Below, in pieces: positions 1-8,587 of a stretch of DNA of 64,000 nucleotides (position 1 is its first letter; the number at the start of each line of letters is the position of its first letter). The notes under the pieces are model-generated. The model was given only the letters and a program-made list of their open reading frames with translations, ran no database searches and had not been told where the DNA came from. Both the position numbers and the translations under genes were made by a program. The DNA comes from Flavobacterium sp. ACN6 (GTDB lineage: Bacteria; Bacteroidota; Bacteroidia; Flavobacteriales; Flavobacteriaceae): positions 62,001-126,000 of the forward strand of contig NZ_MRCQ01000008.1 of NCBI RefSeq assembly GCF_002304005.1, written 5' to 3'.

Positions 1-1241
1 TAAATGAAAAAAATAATTTAAAATCTCCATTTTTAAATGCCTTTTTACAAGCAAATCCTGATGCACAAATACAGCAAAACAGCTTTAATAAAAATCAATA
101 TTACGGTATTAAAACCAAATTGATTACAAGATACAGCAAACTTGAATATATTTTAGCGTTGCAATTAGAAAACAGCAAAGAGTCTATCAATTCTGATTTT
201 TTAATTGATGAAACTCCTCAAGCAATGTATGAAGGAAACACTTCTTTAAAACAAATTCTCTTTTCATTAGAAAACGGAATTCGCTATAATTTCAATTCAA
301 AAATAGATTTTACAGCTAATTTAAGTTACGTTCAAAACAGCTTTAAGCGAAATGATTTTAAGGAAAATTATTCTGTATTGAACCCCACTTTATCCTTTAA
401 TTTAAAGAAAACCCGTCTTGGAAATTTCAGGATCGCTTATTCAGAAAATAATTCCTTTCCCGAAATTAATTACCTTACAACCAATTTTCAATTATCTGAT
501 TACAAAACATTTGTAAAAGGAAGTAATGTAATAGATTTTCTGAAAAATAAAACAGCATCATTAACTTACTCCTTATTTAATGATGAAAAAAGATTTTCTA
601 TTAATGCCAATTTATACTACGTAAACTCAAAAAAAATAGTAAATACGGATGATCTGATTACGGAGAATTTTAGTTTCAATAATTATATTATAACTACAGG
701 CGGAGAAAGCTATAACGGTACTTTTAACATCATCAATTATTTCCGAAAATTAAAATGGGCAACAAAATTAGAAACACGACAAAATTGGAGCAACAATCCA
801 ACCAAAGTAAACAGTCAGGAATTTTCAAATTTAAAAAATTATAATAGTCAATATACTTTTTCGGCAACCACTTATTATAACATTCCTGTCAATTTTGATT
901 TTGGCTTTAACTATAACTATTATCAAACTAATTTTAACAGTGCTATAACGACAAATGAAACTAAAGATGCTTTCATCAATTGCAATTATAAAATTTCAAA
1001 AACCTGGCTGGCTGAATTTAATAGTACTTTTTATGAAATGAATTCAAAAAATTATACTTTCATTAATCTTATAGTTAATTGTACTCCTCTAAAAAGCAGA
1101 TTCTCTTATAGATTGTTATTTAATAATATTTCAAATCAAAATGAATTTACACTGGTAACATTAGACAATTATACTTCTTACAAATCAACTATAAAACTTG
1201 TTCCAAGGTATTTATTAGCAACAGTAAAGTATCGATTTTAA
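1..1241 (+). CDS. Outer-membrane beta-barrel protein, C-terminal part (5' truncated by window edge)
   Basis: The frame is open from the left edge (codons begin at base 3), so about 412 C-terminal residues are seen and the start lies outside the window. A TTG at 120 is internal and not a start. The protein is rich in Asn, Tyr, Phe and Thr, with alternating polar/aromatic segments typical of amphipathic beta strands, and it ends in KYRF, an aromatic C-terminus as expected of a Bam-inserted barrel. This fits the barrel half of a TonB-dependent-receptor-like or 'outer membrane beta-barrel family' protein of Bacteroidota. The plug or carboxypeptidase-like domain that would decide the family is not in the window, so the substrate is unknown. 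Confidence 0.75.
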   Translation, partial: NEKNNLKSPFLNAFLQANPDAQIQQNSFNKNQYYGIKTKLITRYSKLEYILALQLENSKESINSDFLIDETPQAMYEGNTSLKQILFSLENGIRYNFNSKIDFTANLSYVQNSFKRNDFKENYSVLNPTLSFNLKKTRLGNFRIAYSENNSFPEINYLTTNFQLSDYKTFVKGSNVIDFLKNKTASLTYSLFNDEKRFSINANLYYVNSKKIVNTDDLITENFSFNNYIITTGGESYNGTFNIINYFRKLKWATKLETRQNWSNNPTKVNSQEFSNLKNYNSQYTFSATTYYNIPVNFDFGFNYNYYQTNFNSAITTNETKDAFINCNYKISKTWLAEFNSTFYEMNSKNYTFINLIVNCTPLKSRFSYRLLFNNISNQNEFTLVTLDNYTSYKSTIKLVPRYLLATVKYRF

Positions 1242-1450
1242 AACTTCTTTTTTCTTTTCTTTCATAAAATTTCATAAAAATACACCTCTTGGATGTCGTA
1301 GTATTTGGACCTTTTATTGAATCTAAATAACGTCTAAAAATCTCTTTTAAAAGCATTCAAAAATCAAAAAAGCAATCTTTTTGCAAAGAATCGAAAACTA
1401 ATAATTATTACTATTTTTACCCAATTTGTTACATTTTTTCAAATAAAACC

Positions 1451-1482
1451 TTGTATTTTATAGTGATTTTACGATAAATTTG
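1451..1482 (+). promoter_or_regulatory. Candidate distal leuC promoter
   Basis: TTG at 1451-1453, a 21-bp spacer and TAAATTTG at 1475-1482 fit the Bacteroidota TTG / TANNTTTG promoter. Use of this site would give a leader of about 245 nt. Confidence 0.4.
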
Positions 1483-1493
1483 CAAACTATTAA

Positions 1494-1607
1494 AACAAAA
1501 AACAATCAAGGGAAATTAAAGCCGAAAAAGAAAAACTAAATCAGTTTCTTTATCATTTTTCTGTCAAAATTGAAGATGCAAAAGCCTATTGGCAATTTGT
1601 ATTTTAG
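1494..1607 (+). other. Start-less coding-looking short frame in the leuC leader
   Basis: An open frame of 37 codons ending at TAG 1605-1607 reads like protein; its last residues are SVKIEDAKAYWQFVF. It has no ATG, GTG or TTG after the upstream stop at 1491. It begins where a transcript from the distal promoter would start. It could be a gene remnant or chance; a leucine attenuator peptide is unlikely because it holds only two Leu codons. Confidence 0.15.
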
Positions 1608-1638
1608 TTTGGGTATCGTATATAATGAAATATTGAAA

Positions 1639-1668
1639 TTGACGCTTTTCTATCTTTTTTTACTTTTG
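1639..1668 (+). promoter_or_regulatory. Candidate proximal leuC promoter
   Basis: TTG at 1639-1641, a 19-bp spacer and TACTTTTG at 1661-1668 match the Flavobacterium consensus very well, giving a leader of about 60 nt before the leuC ATG at 1734. Confidence 0.6.
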
Positions 1669-1733
1669 TTTTGCTATTATAATGAACAGGAAAGTTGCTG
1701 TGGTTATAGAAATACAATTAAAAAAAATAAAAA

Positions 1734-3128
1734 ATGAGTAAGACATTATTTGACAAAGTATGGGATTCACATGTAGTGCGTAAAATTGAAGATGGACCAG
1801 ATGTGTTTTTTATTGACCGTCATTTCATTCACGAAGTTACGAGTCCTGTTGCTTTTTTAGGATTAAAATCAAGAAACGTTTCGGTATTATATCCAGAACG
1901 TACTTTTGCAACTGCAGATCACAATACACCAACCATAAACCAACATTTACCAGTTCAGGATCCTTTGTCAGCAAATCAGCTTCAAGCTCTTGAAGATAAT
2001 GCTAATGAATATGGAATTTCTCACTGGGGATTAGGTCACATTAAAAATGGAATTGTACACGTAGTTGGTCCTGAAAATGGAATTACTTTGCCAGGTGCTA
2101 CTATTGTTTGTGGAGATTCTCATACTTCTACTCACGGTGCTTTTGGAGCTATTGCTTTTGGTATCGGAACTTCTGAGGTTGAGATGGTGCTTTCTACTCA
2201 ATGTATTATGCAGCCTAAACCAAAGAAAATGCGTATTAACGTAAACGGTCAATTAAGCAAAGGTGTTGGTCCAAAAGACGTTGCACTTTATATTATTGCT
2301 CAATTAACTACTTCTGGAGGTACAGGTTATTTTGTTGAATACGCCGGAGATGTTTTTGAAAACATGACTATGGAAGGTCGTATGACAGTTTGTAATTTAA
2401 GTATCGAAATGGGTGCTCGTGGCGGAATGATCGCTCCTGACCAAACTACTTTCGATTTCCTTGAAGGAAGATTATATGCTCCTAAAGGCGAAGCTTGGAC
2501 TAAAGCTGTTGAATATTGGAAAACACTTAAAACTGATGCTGATGCTGTGTTTGATGCGGAATTAAACATCAAAGCGTCAGACATTGAACCAATGATTACT
2601 TACGGTACTAACCCTGGAATGGGAATTGGTATTTCAAAACATATTCCGAACGCCAACCAAGTTGAAGGCGGTGAGGAAACTTACAAAAAATCGCTTGCTT
2701 ACATGGGCTTCCATGAAGATGACGTTATGATTGGAAAACCAATTGATTATGTTTTCTTAGGAAGTTGTACAAACGGACGTATTGAAGATTTTAGGGCTTT
2801 CGCCGAAATTGTAAAAGGAAGACAAAAAGCCGATAATGTTACCGCTTGGTTAGTTCCGGGTTCTCACGTTGTTGAAGCGCAGATTAAAGAAGAAGGTATT
2901 TTAGATATTTTAACTGAAGCTGGTTTTGTATTACGTCAGCCGGGTTGTTCTGCTTGTTTAGCAATGAACGATGATAAAGTTCCTGCCGGAAAATATGCGG
3001 TAAGTACTTCAAACAGAAACTTTGAAGGTCGTCAAGGTCCTGGTTCAAGAACACTATTAGCAAGTCCGATTATGGCTGCTGCAGCTGCTGTTACAGGAAA
3101 ACTAACAGACCCGAGGGAATTATTTTAA
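1734..3128 (+). CDS. leuC: 3-isopropylmalate dehydratase large subunit
   Basis: LeuC pairs with LeuD to interconvert 2- and 3-isopropylmalate via 2-isopropylmaleate in cytosolic leucine synthesis. The 464-residue protein has the family length and the aconitase fold throughout: [11 protein letters not shown] near residue 27, [13 protein letters not shown] near 130, and the three cysteines that hold the [4Fe-4S] cluster, in GSCTNGR near 343 and in PGCSACLA near 404. ATG 1734 follows an A-rich stretch and gives the usual N-terminus [11 protein letters not shown]. It is the first gene of leuC-leuD-leuA-leuB, all on +, with two candidate promoters just upstream. The 169-bp gap to leuD is filled by a repeat block. 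Confidence 0.97.
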   Translation: MSKTLFDKVWDSHVVRKIEDGPDVFFIDRHFIHEVTSPVAFLGLKSRNVSVLYPERTFATADHNTPTINQHLPVQDPLSANQLQALEDNANEYGISHWGLGHIKNGIVHVVGPENGITLPGATIVCGDSHTSTHGAFGAIAFGIGTSEVEMVLSTQCIMQPKPKKMRINVNGQLSKGVGPKDVALYIIAQLTTSGGTGYFVEYAGDVFENMTMEGRMTVCNLSIEMGARGGMIAPDQTTFDFLEGRLYAPKGEAWTKAVEYWKTLKTDADAVFDAELNIKASDIEPMITYGTNPGMGIGISKHIPNANQVEGGEETYKKSLAYMGFHEDDVMIGKPIDYVFLGSCTNGRIEDFRAFAEIVKGRQKADNVTAWLVPGSHVVEAQIKEEGILDILTEAGFVLRQPGCSACLAMNDDKVPAGKYAVSTSNRNFEGRQGPGSRTLLASPIMAAAAAVTGKLTDPRELF

Positions 3129-3131
3129 TTC

Positions 3132-3297
3132 CCGCTGTAAGCTTTAAGCAATAAGCTTTAAGCTTTTAACAGATTCTTAAAAAGGCGTACAGCTCTTATA
3201 GCTTAATGCCTAAAGCAAAAAAATAAAAACGCTGTGCAAAAAGCTTAAAGCATATAGCTTATAGCCTAAAGCAAATAAACAGCCTAAAGCAAAAAAA
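3132..3297. repeat. Intergenic GCTTTAAGC / GCCTAAAGC repeat block
   Basis: The whole leuC-leuD gap consists of short palindromic units: AAGCTTTAAGC variants on the left and GCCTAAAGCA three times (3208-3217, 3264-3273, 3282-3291). The same family fills the gap at 40910-41016 between two efflux genes. The last unit runs almost into the leuD start codon. Confidence 0.7.
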
Positions 3298-3894
3298 ATG
3301 GCATACGATAAATTTAATATACTTACCAGCAGTGCAGTGCCACTGCCAATTGAGAACGTAGATACAGATCAAATTATTCCAGCTCGTTTCTTAAAAGCTA
3401 CAAAACGTGAAGGTTTTGGAGACAATCTTTTTAGAGACTGGAGATACAACGGAGATGATACTCCAAAAGCTGATTTCGTTTTAAACGATTCAACTTACAG
3501 CGGAAAAATCTTGGTAGGAGGAAAAAACTTCGGTTCAGGATCTTCTAGAGAACACGCTGCGTGGGCAGTTTACGATTATGGTTTTAGAGCGGTAGTTTCT
3601 AGTTTCTTCGCAGATATCTTCAAAGGAAACTGTTTAAATATTGGTGTTCTTCCAGTTCAGGTTAGCCCAGAATTCGCTGACATTATTTTTAAGGCAATCG
3701 AAGCTGATCCTAAAACAGAATTAGAAATCAACTTGCCAAACCAAACGATTACTTTATTGGCAACTGGTCAATCTGAATCTTTTGCTATTAACGGATACAA
3801 AAAGAACAACATGATCAATGGTTTTGATGACATTGATTATCTACAAAATATTAAAGAAGATATTAAGGCTTTCGCCGATAAACTTCCTTACTAA
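3298..3894 (+). CDS. leuD: 3-isopropylmalate dehydratase small subunit
   Basis: LeuD is the swivel-domain partner of LeuC. The protein is 198 residues, the normal length. It shows the conserved start [19 protein letters not shown], then [17 protein letters not shown] near residue 78, the loop that contacts substrate carboxylates, followed by [24 protein letters not shown] 3298 gives [12 protein letters not shown], as in relatives. It lies between leuC and the leuA-family gene, and the downstream gap carries an inverted repeat that could end or weaken transcription before leuA. Confidence 0.97.
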   Translation: MAYDKFNILTSSAVPLPIENVDTDQIIPARFLKATKREGFGDNLFRDWRYNGDDTPKADFVLNDSTYSGKILVGGKNFGSGSSREHAAWAVYDYGFRAVVSSFFADIFKGNCLNIGVLPVQVSPEFADIIFKAIEADPKTELEINLPNQTITLLATGQSESFAINGYKKNNMINGFDDIDYLQNIKEDIKAFADKLPY

Positions 3895-3915
3895 AAAATC
3901 AGGTTCAGTCCTATG

Positions 3916-3950
3916 AGACCCGACAGGTTTTTTTCAAATCTGTCGGGTCT
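3916..3950. repeat. Inverted repeat AGACCCGACAG...CTGTCGGGTCT
   Basis: Perfect 11-bp arms (3916-3926 and 3940-3950) flank a 13-nt T-rich loop; the right arm is followed by TTATAAG. It may act as a weak terminator between leuD and leuA. Confidence 0.65.
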
Positions 3951-4012
3951 TTATAAGTTAAACCAAAACAACACAACTAAAATTTACTTCTAAAGAAATT
4001 TAGAATATCAAT

Positions 4013-5533
4013 ATGGAAAAAAGAAAAATTGAAATAATGGATACGACGCTTCGTGATGGTGAACAAACCTCAGGAGTGTCTTTTTCTGCTGCAGAAAAAC
4101 TAACCATTGCGCAATTATTGCTGGAAGAACTAAATATTGATAGAATCGAAATTGCTTCGGCACGCGTGAGCGAAGGAGAATTTCAAGCCGTAAAAGGCAT
4201 TACTTCTTGGGCTGAAGAGCGCGGATATATTGACAGAATCGAAGTATTATCATTTGTTGATGGCGGCGTTTCTATTGATTGGATGAAAAAAGCTGGTGCA
4301 AAAGTGCAGAATTTGTTGACCAAAGGTTCAATGAACCACTTAACGCATCAATTAAAAAAAACTCCAGAACAACACTTTTCTGAAATTGCACAAATTATCG
4401 CTTTAGCAAAAGAAAACAATATTGAAACAAATGTTTATTTGGAAGATTGGAGCAACGGAATGCGAAATTCTCCTGAATATGTTTTTCAATTTTTGGATTT
4501 CCTTTCAACCCAGCCTGTCAAAAGAATTTTACTTCCAGATACTTTAGGCGTTTTAATTCCGTCTTTAACTTTTGAATTTATTTCTAAAATCAGAGTCAAA
4601 TATCCAAACATTCATTTTGATTTTCACGCTCACAACGATTACGATTTAAGTATCGCGAATGTGATGGAAGCTATAAAAGCCGGCATAAACGGACTTCACG
4701 TAACGGTAAACGGAATGGGAGAACGCGCTGGAAACGCACCGCTTGAAAGTACTGTTGCCGTAATAAATGATTATCTGCCAGAAGTAAGCATCAATATTAA
4801 AGAGACTTCTTTATATACTGTCAGCAAATTAGTTGAAACATTTACAGGATATAGAATCCCTGCCAACAAACCAATTGTTGGTGACAATGTTTTTACACAA
4901 ACAGCTGGAATCCATGCGGATGGAGACAATAAAAATAATTTATATTTTAATGATTTGCTTCCGGAACGTTTTGGAAGAAAAAGAAAATATGCCTTAGGAA
5001 AAACTTCAGGAAAAGCTAATATCGAAAAAAACCTTCAAGAATTGGGTTTAAAACTAAATCAGGAAGATTTAAAATTGGTTACCCAAAGAATTATTGAATT
5101 GGGCGATAAAAAAGAAACCGTTACAAAAGAAGATCTTCCATACATTATTTCAGATGTTTTGGACAGTCATACGTATCAGGATAAAATTACCATTGAATCT
5201 TATGTGCTAATGCACTCAAAAGGAATGCGTCCGTCCACGACCTTGCTTCTCAAAATTGATGATGAAATTATTGAAGAAAGTGCGCAGGGCGACGGTCAGT
5301 TTGATGCTTTTATGAATGCTTTATCTAAAATTTACAAAAGCAAAAAACTAACGCTTCCAAAATTGATTGATTATGCCGTGAGAATCCCGCCAGGAAGTAG
5401 TTCAGATGCTTTGTGTGAAACCATTATTACCTGGGTAAACAACGGAAAAGAATTTAAAACAAGAGGATTAGATTCTGATCAAACCGTTGCAGCTATTATT
5501 GCAACACAGAAAATGCTTAATGTAATTACTTAA
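4013..5533 (+). CDS. leuA: 2-isopropylmalate synthase family protein (citramalate synthase possible)
   Basis: Acetyl-CoA-dependent aldol-type synthase of the LeuA/CimA/NifV family. The 506-residue protein opens with MDTTLRDGEQTSGVSF, the catalytic and metal-binding start of the TIM barrel, and carries HFDFHAHNDYDLS near residue 202, whose HAH motif binds the divalent metal. GNAPLEST and GIHADGDNKNN follow, and residues of about 370-506 form a LeuA-dimer-type regulatory domain, so leucine feedback control is likely. Position between leuD and leuB supports a leucine role. However, the sequence is of the shorter type (about 500 residues) that includes citramalate synthases, so 2-oxoisovalerate versus pyruvate as acceptor cannot be settled by eye. 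Confidence 0.85.
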   Translation: MEKRKIEIMDTTLRDGEQTSGVSFSAAEKLTIAQLLLEELNIDRIEIASARVSEGEFQAVKGITSWAEERGYIDRIEVLSFVDGGVSIDWMKKAGAKVQNLLTKGSMNHLTHQLKKTPEQHFSEIAQIIALAKENNIETNVYLEDWSNGMRNSPEYVFQFLDFLSTQPVKRILLPDTLGVLIPSLTFEFISKIRVKYPNIHFDFHAHNDYDLSIANVMEAIKAGINGLHVTVNGMGERAGNAPLESTVAVINDYLPEVSINIKETSLYTVSKLVETFTGYRIPANKPIVGDNVFTQTAGIHADGDNKNNLYFNDLLPERFGRKRKYALGKTSGKANIEKNLQELGLKLNQEDLKLVTQRIIELGDKKETVTKEDLPYIISDVLDSHTYQDKITIESYVLMHSKGMRPSTTLLLKIDDEIIEESAQGDGQFDAFMNALSKIYKSKKLTLPKLIDYAVRIPPGSSSDALCETIITWVNNGKEFKTRGLDSDQTVAAIIATQKMLNVIT

Positions 5534-5535
5534 TA

Positions 5536-5625
5536 TTAGGTACAAAGGTTTAGAGATACAAAGGCACAAAGGTTTTTAACCTGCTTTTAAAACTCTGAAC
5601 CTTTGCTACTTTGTCACTTTGAATC
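5536..5625. repeat. Imperfect inverted repeat of ACAAAGG / CCTTTG units
   Basis: ACAAAGG-type units on the left (5540-5572) face CCTTTG/ACTTTG units on the right (5600-5625). The element occupies the leuA-leuB gap up to just before the leuB start. Related units occur at 57451-57475 and 57592-57622. Confidence 0.5.
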
Positions 5626-5648
5626 TTAAAATAATAAATAACAAAAAA

Positions 5649-6704
5649 ATGAAATTTAACATAGCCCTTTTAGCAGGAGACGGAATCGGACCAGAAGTAA
5701 TTGAGCAAGCTGTAAAAGTATCAGATGCTGTTGCACAAAAATTTGGACATGAAATTACTTGGAAACCAGCTTTAACCGGTGCAGCAGCAATTGATGCAGT
5801 TGGTGAACCTTATCCAGATTCAACACATGAAATTTGTAAAAATGCTGATGCCGTTCTTTTTGGAGCGATTGGCCATCCTAAATACGATAATGATCCTTCT
5901 GCACCAGTTCGCCCAGAACAAGGTTTGTTAAAAATGCGTAAAGCATTAGGTTTGTTTGCAAATGTAAGACCAACTTTTACATTCCCATCTTTATTAGACA
6001 AATCTCCTTTAAAAAGAGAAAGAATCGAAGGAACTGATTTAGTTTTCTTAAGAGAATTGACTGGCGGAATTTACTTTGGTGAAAAAGGAAGAAAAGATAA
6101 CGGAGATACTGCTTTTGACAACTGTGTTTACACAAGGGCAGAAGTGCAGCGTTTAGCTAAAAAAGGTTTCGAATTAGCAATGACACGTTCTAAAAAATTA
6201 TGCTGTGTTGATAAAGCAAACGTTTTGGAAACTTCACGTTTATGGAGAGAAACAGTTCAGGCAATGGAAAAAGATTATCCAGAGGTTGAAGTCAGCTACG
6301 AATTTGTTGACGCCGTAGCAATGCGTTTGGTTCAATGGCCAAACTCTTATGATGTATTAATTACTGAAAACTTATTCGGAGATATTTTAACTGACGAAGC
6401 TTCTGTAATTTCTGGTTCAATGGGATTAATGCCTTCTGCATCTATGGGAGCTGAAGTATCTTTATTCGAACCTATTCATGGTTCTTATCCACAAGCTACA
6501 GGATTAAATATTGCAAACCCAATGGCAACTGTTTTATCTGCTGCTATGATGTTCGAAAACTTCGGATTGATGGAAGAAGGAAAAGCAATGAGAGATGTTG
6601 TAAATAAAGCTTTAGAAGCTGGAGTAGTTACAGAAGATTTAGCAGACGGAGGCAAAGCATACGGTACTAAAGAAGTAGGCGACTGGCTGGCAGCTAATTT
6701 GTAA
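5649..6704 (+). CDS. leuB: 3-isopropylmalate dehydrogenase
   Basis: LeuB oxidises and decarboxylates 3-isopropylmalate with NAD+ to 4-methyl-2-oxopentanoate in the cytosol. ATG 5649 is preferred over the upstream TTG at 5619, because it gives the family start [17 protein letters not shown]; the product is 351 residues. Visible motifs are the dinucleotide-site GDGIGPEV, the substrate Arg region [45 protein letters not shown] and the metal-binding stretch [20 protein letters not shown]. It closes the leu gene set; a strong bidirectional terminator lies about 95 bp downstream. Confidence 0.97.
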   Translation: MKFNIALLAGDGIGPEVIEQAVKVSDAVAQKFGHEITWKPALTGAAAIDAVGEPYPDSTHEICKNADAVLFGAIGHPKYDNDPSAPVRPEQGLLKMRKALGLFANVRPTFTFPSLLDKSPLKRERIEGTDLVFLRELTGGIYFGEKGRKDNGDTAFDNCVYTRAEVQRLAKKGFELAMTRSKKLCCVDKANVLETSRLWRETVQAMEKDYPEVEVSYEFVDAVAMRLVQWPNSYDVLITENLFGDILTDEASVISGSMGLMPSASMGAEVSLFEPIHGSYPQATGLNIANPMATVLSAAMMFENFGLMEEGKAMRDVVNKALEAGVVTEDLADGGKAYGTKEVGDWLAANL

Positions 6705-6718
6705 TAGTTCATTATTTG

Positions 6719-6765
6719 TTTCAGGTTTCAAGTTTCAAGTTATACTTGTAACTTGAAACCTGAAA
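6719..6765. repeat. Inverted repeat TTTCAGGTTTCAAGTT
   Basis: Perfect 16-bp arms at 6719-6734 and 6750-6765; a third partial copy of the unit (AAACCTGAAAC) follows at 6772-6782. It is an intergenic palindrome after leuB. Confidence 0.65.
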
Positions 6766-6796
6766 CAAATAAAACCTGAAACAAAATTCACCGCAT

Positions 6797-6830
6797 AAAA
6801 AAAGGGATCAACTTTCGTTGATCCCTTTTA
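6797..6830. terminator. Bidirectional terminator between leuB and the RRM gene
   Basis: The 12-bp stem AAAGGGATCAAC (6801-6812) / GTTGATCCCTTT (6817-6828) has a 4-nt loop, A-tract on the left and T-rich right side. It can serve the convergent leuB (+) and RRM (-) genes. Confidence 0.85.
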
Positions 6831-6848
6831 TATTTTAGAAAAAAAATA

Positions 6849-7196
6849 TTAATATCCTCCTCTGTTTCCGCGGTCATTTCCTCCACGGTTGTTTCCATAA
6901 CTTCCACGAGAATCACCTCCACGGTTGTTATTAAAACTTCTTCTTTCGCCTTCTGGTTTCGGCTCAGACTTGTTTACAACGATTGTACGTCCTGAAACAA
7001 CAGCACCGTTCAATTCGTCAATAGCTTTCTGAGCTTCGCTATCATTTGGCATTTCAACAAAACCAAATCCTTTACTTCTTCCAGTAAATTTATCAGTAAT
7101 AATTTTAACAGAGTCAACTGCTCCATAAGCCTCAAAAGACTCTCTTAAATCTGCTTCCTCAATACTGAATGGAAGGCTTCCAACAAAAATATTCAT
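6849..7196 (-). CDS. RRM-domain RNA-binding protein
   Basis: A 115-residue protein with one RNA recognition motif followed by a Gly/Arg/Asn-rich tail, the architecture of small bacterial glycine-rich RNA-binding proteins. RNP2 is IFVGSLPF at residues 3-10 and RNP1 is KGFGFVEM near 43-50. The tail (about residues 80-115) is made of NNRGG/SRGS repeats and should be disordered and RNA-binding. It probably acts as an RNA chaperone or post-transcriptional factor in the cytosol, possibly cold-responsive; this is family inference. A -7 box TACATTTG lies on - at 7227-7220, giving a leader near 20 nt. The gene is monocistronic. Confidence 0.9.
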   Translation of the reverse strand: MNIFVGSLPFSIEEADLRESFEAYGAVDSVKIITDKFTGRSKGFGFVEMPNDSEAQKAIDELNGAVVSGRTIVVNKSEPKPEGERRSFNNNRGGDSRGSYGNNRGGNDRGNRGGY

Positions 7197-7309
7197 AGAT
7201 ATTTATTTATAATAATAAGCAAATGTAGTCTTATTATTTTGTAATCTACTATATATTAGTTTATTTATGTTTTTATTTTGATTTTCCAAATGAAAAAACA
7301 CCCTACAGC

Positions 7310-7798
7310 TTAATTTGTGTTAAAATTAGACACTGAAGAAACTGGGATTTTATGAAAAACACCTTCGGTAAAATACGCTGCCTGTTTTTCTGCGGCAGGA
7401 TCAACATTAATTGCTGTAAATTTAAATGTTCCCGAAATTGTGTTTTCTACTGTATTATATTCCGTAACTATAATTTGTCCACTGCCTTTGCCTTCACCTG
7501 TTGAAAATTCAACTTCTTGTCCAGAAAAAGTATCTTTATAAACTGCTTTAGCAACCTCATCAATACCTAATATATAGGTCTTTTGAGATGGCTCAGGAAG
7601 CTGAAAACTGATTTTTTCATAACCTAAGGAGCCTTCAATAATAAAAACGCCGCTTGTTTCTGTTCCAGCCTTATAGATTTGAGCTCTCCAAAAGGTATTA
7701 TCTTTTAAGGTTTGGAAAGCTGGATTATTGAATCTTACATCCTCTGTACAGGATGTGAGTAAAAGTAAAAATGATAAAAAGTAAAAGTATTTTTTCAT
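7310..7798 (-). CDS. Small lipoprotein of unknown function (DUF6252-like)
   Basis: I start this at ATG 7798 (162 residues), because it gives a clean signal peptide MKKYFYFLSFLLLLTSC with a lipobox cysteine at about residue 17, and because a -7 box TATTTTTG on - at 7825-7818 lies between this ATG and the upstream alternative at 7873. After the Cys comes TED, an acidic stretch of the kind that directs Flavobacterium lipoproteins to the cell surface. The rest (NPAFQTLKDNTFWRA...) resembles the DUF6252-type secreted proteins of Flavobacteriaceae, predicted all-beta. No catalytic motif is visible and the role is unknown. Confidence 0.75.
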   Translation of the reverse strand: MKKYFYFLSFLLLLTSCTEDVRFNNPAFQTLKDNTFWRAQIYKAGTETSGVFIIEGSLGYEKISFQLPEPSQKTYILGIDEVAKAVYKDTFSGQEVEFSTGEGKGSGQIIVTEYNTVENTISGTFKFTAINVDPAAEKQAAYFTEGVFHKIPVSSVSNFNTN

Positions 7799-7942
7799 GT
7801 TTAGGATGAATTTTGCGCAAAAATACCGCATTAAGAGTAATAAATGTTTTAAAATAAAACTAAATACAGCCAAAAAAATGATAAAAATCTATCTCCAACA
7901 TATTTAATACCATTTTCAAACGCTTTATTTGTAAAAAAATTA

Positions 7943-7980
7943 TATCTTTGCGCCCTTAATTAATAGAGGTCGAGTACCTC
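7943..7980 (+). promoter_or_regulatory. rpsP -7 box and small leader hairpin
   Basis: TATCTTTG at 7943-7950 is a good -7 box; no TTG lies 19-21 bp upstream. In the leader, GAGGT (7966-7970) pairs with ACCTC (7976-7980) to form a small hairpin 20 nt before the rpsP ATG. Confidence 0.5.
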
Positions 7981-7999
7981 AAAATTTAATCACAAGATT

Positions 8000-8572
8000 A
8001 TGTCAGTAAAAATTAGATTACAAAGACACGGTAAAAAAGGAAAACCTTTTTACTGGGTTGTAGCTGCAGATGCACGCTCAAAAAGAGATGGTAAATACTT
8101 AGAGAAAATCGGTACTTACAATCCAAACACAAACCCAGCAACTGTTGAGTTAAACCTTGACAGCGCAGTTAAATGGTTACACAATGGTGCACAACCAACT
8201 GATACTGCTAGAGCAATCCTTTCTTACAAAGGTGCTTTATTGAAACACCACCTTGATGGAGGTATCCGTAAAGGAGCTTTAACTCAAGAGCAAGCAGACG
8301 CTAAATTAGCGGCTTGGTTAGAGTCTAAAGCAGGAAAAGTTGATGCTAAAAAAGATGGTTTATCAAAAGCACAAGCTGATGTTAAAGCTAAAGCTTTAAA
8401 AGCTGAACAAGAAGTTAATGCTAAACGTTTAGCTGCTGCAGCTCAGGCTGAAGCTGATGCTATCGCCGCTGCAACTCCTGCAGTTGAAGAAGAAGTTGCT
8501 GAAGTAGAAGCAGAAGCTGCTACTGAAGAAGCTCCTGCTGCTGAAGAGAATAACGAAACAACTGAAGCATAA
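8000..8572 (+). CDS. rpsP: 30S ribosomal protein S16 with long C-terminal extension
   Basis: Residues 1-80 are canonical S16: MSVKIRLQRHGKKGKPFYWVVAADARSKRDGKYLEKIGTYNPN, which helps assemble the 16S 5' domain. The protein continues to 190 residues, more than double the usual 80-90. The extension is first Lys/Ala-rich helical sequence, then an Ala/Glu-rich acidic tail (AEVEAEAATEEAPAAEE). Extended S16 is known in Flavobacteriia; what the tail does is not known to me. rimM follows after 15 bp, the usual rpsP-rimM pairing, so the two are likely co-transcribed from the -7 box at 7943. Confidence 0.97.
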   Translation: MSVKIRLQRHGKKGKPFYWVVAADARSKRDGKYLEKIGTYNPNTNPATVELNLDSAVKWLHNGAQPTDTARAILSYKGALLKHHLDGGIRKGALTQEQADAKLAAWLESKAGKVDAKKDGLSKAQADVKAKALKAEQEVNAKRLAAAAQAEADAIAAATPAVEEEVAEVEAEAATEEAPAAEENNETTEA

Positions 8573-8587
8573 TTTTATTTAGCGAGA

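Larger units (their letters stand above)
1242..1733. other. Long intergenic region upstream of leuC
   Basis: This 492-bp stretch has no gene with a normal start. It holds two candidate + strand promoters (1451-1482 and 1639-1668) and a start-less coding-looking frame at 1494-1607. The first 200 bases are AT-rich and show nothing recognisable. Confidence 0.6.

Noticed and set aside
3132..3297. CRISPR-like array in the leuC-leuD gap
   Set aside because: Repeat units are 8-12 bp, irregularly spaced and palindromic, with no unique spacers of constant length and no cas genes in the window.
5619..5648. Upstream TTG start for leuB
   Set aside because: The added residues NLKIINNKK are not in the family and derive from the intergenic repeat; ATG 5649 gives the normal N-terminus.
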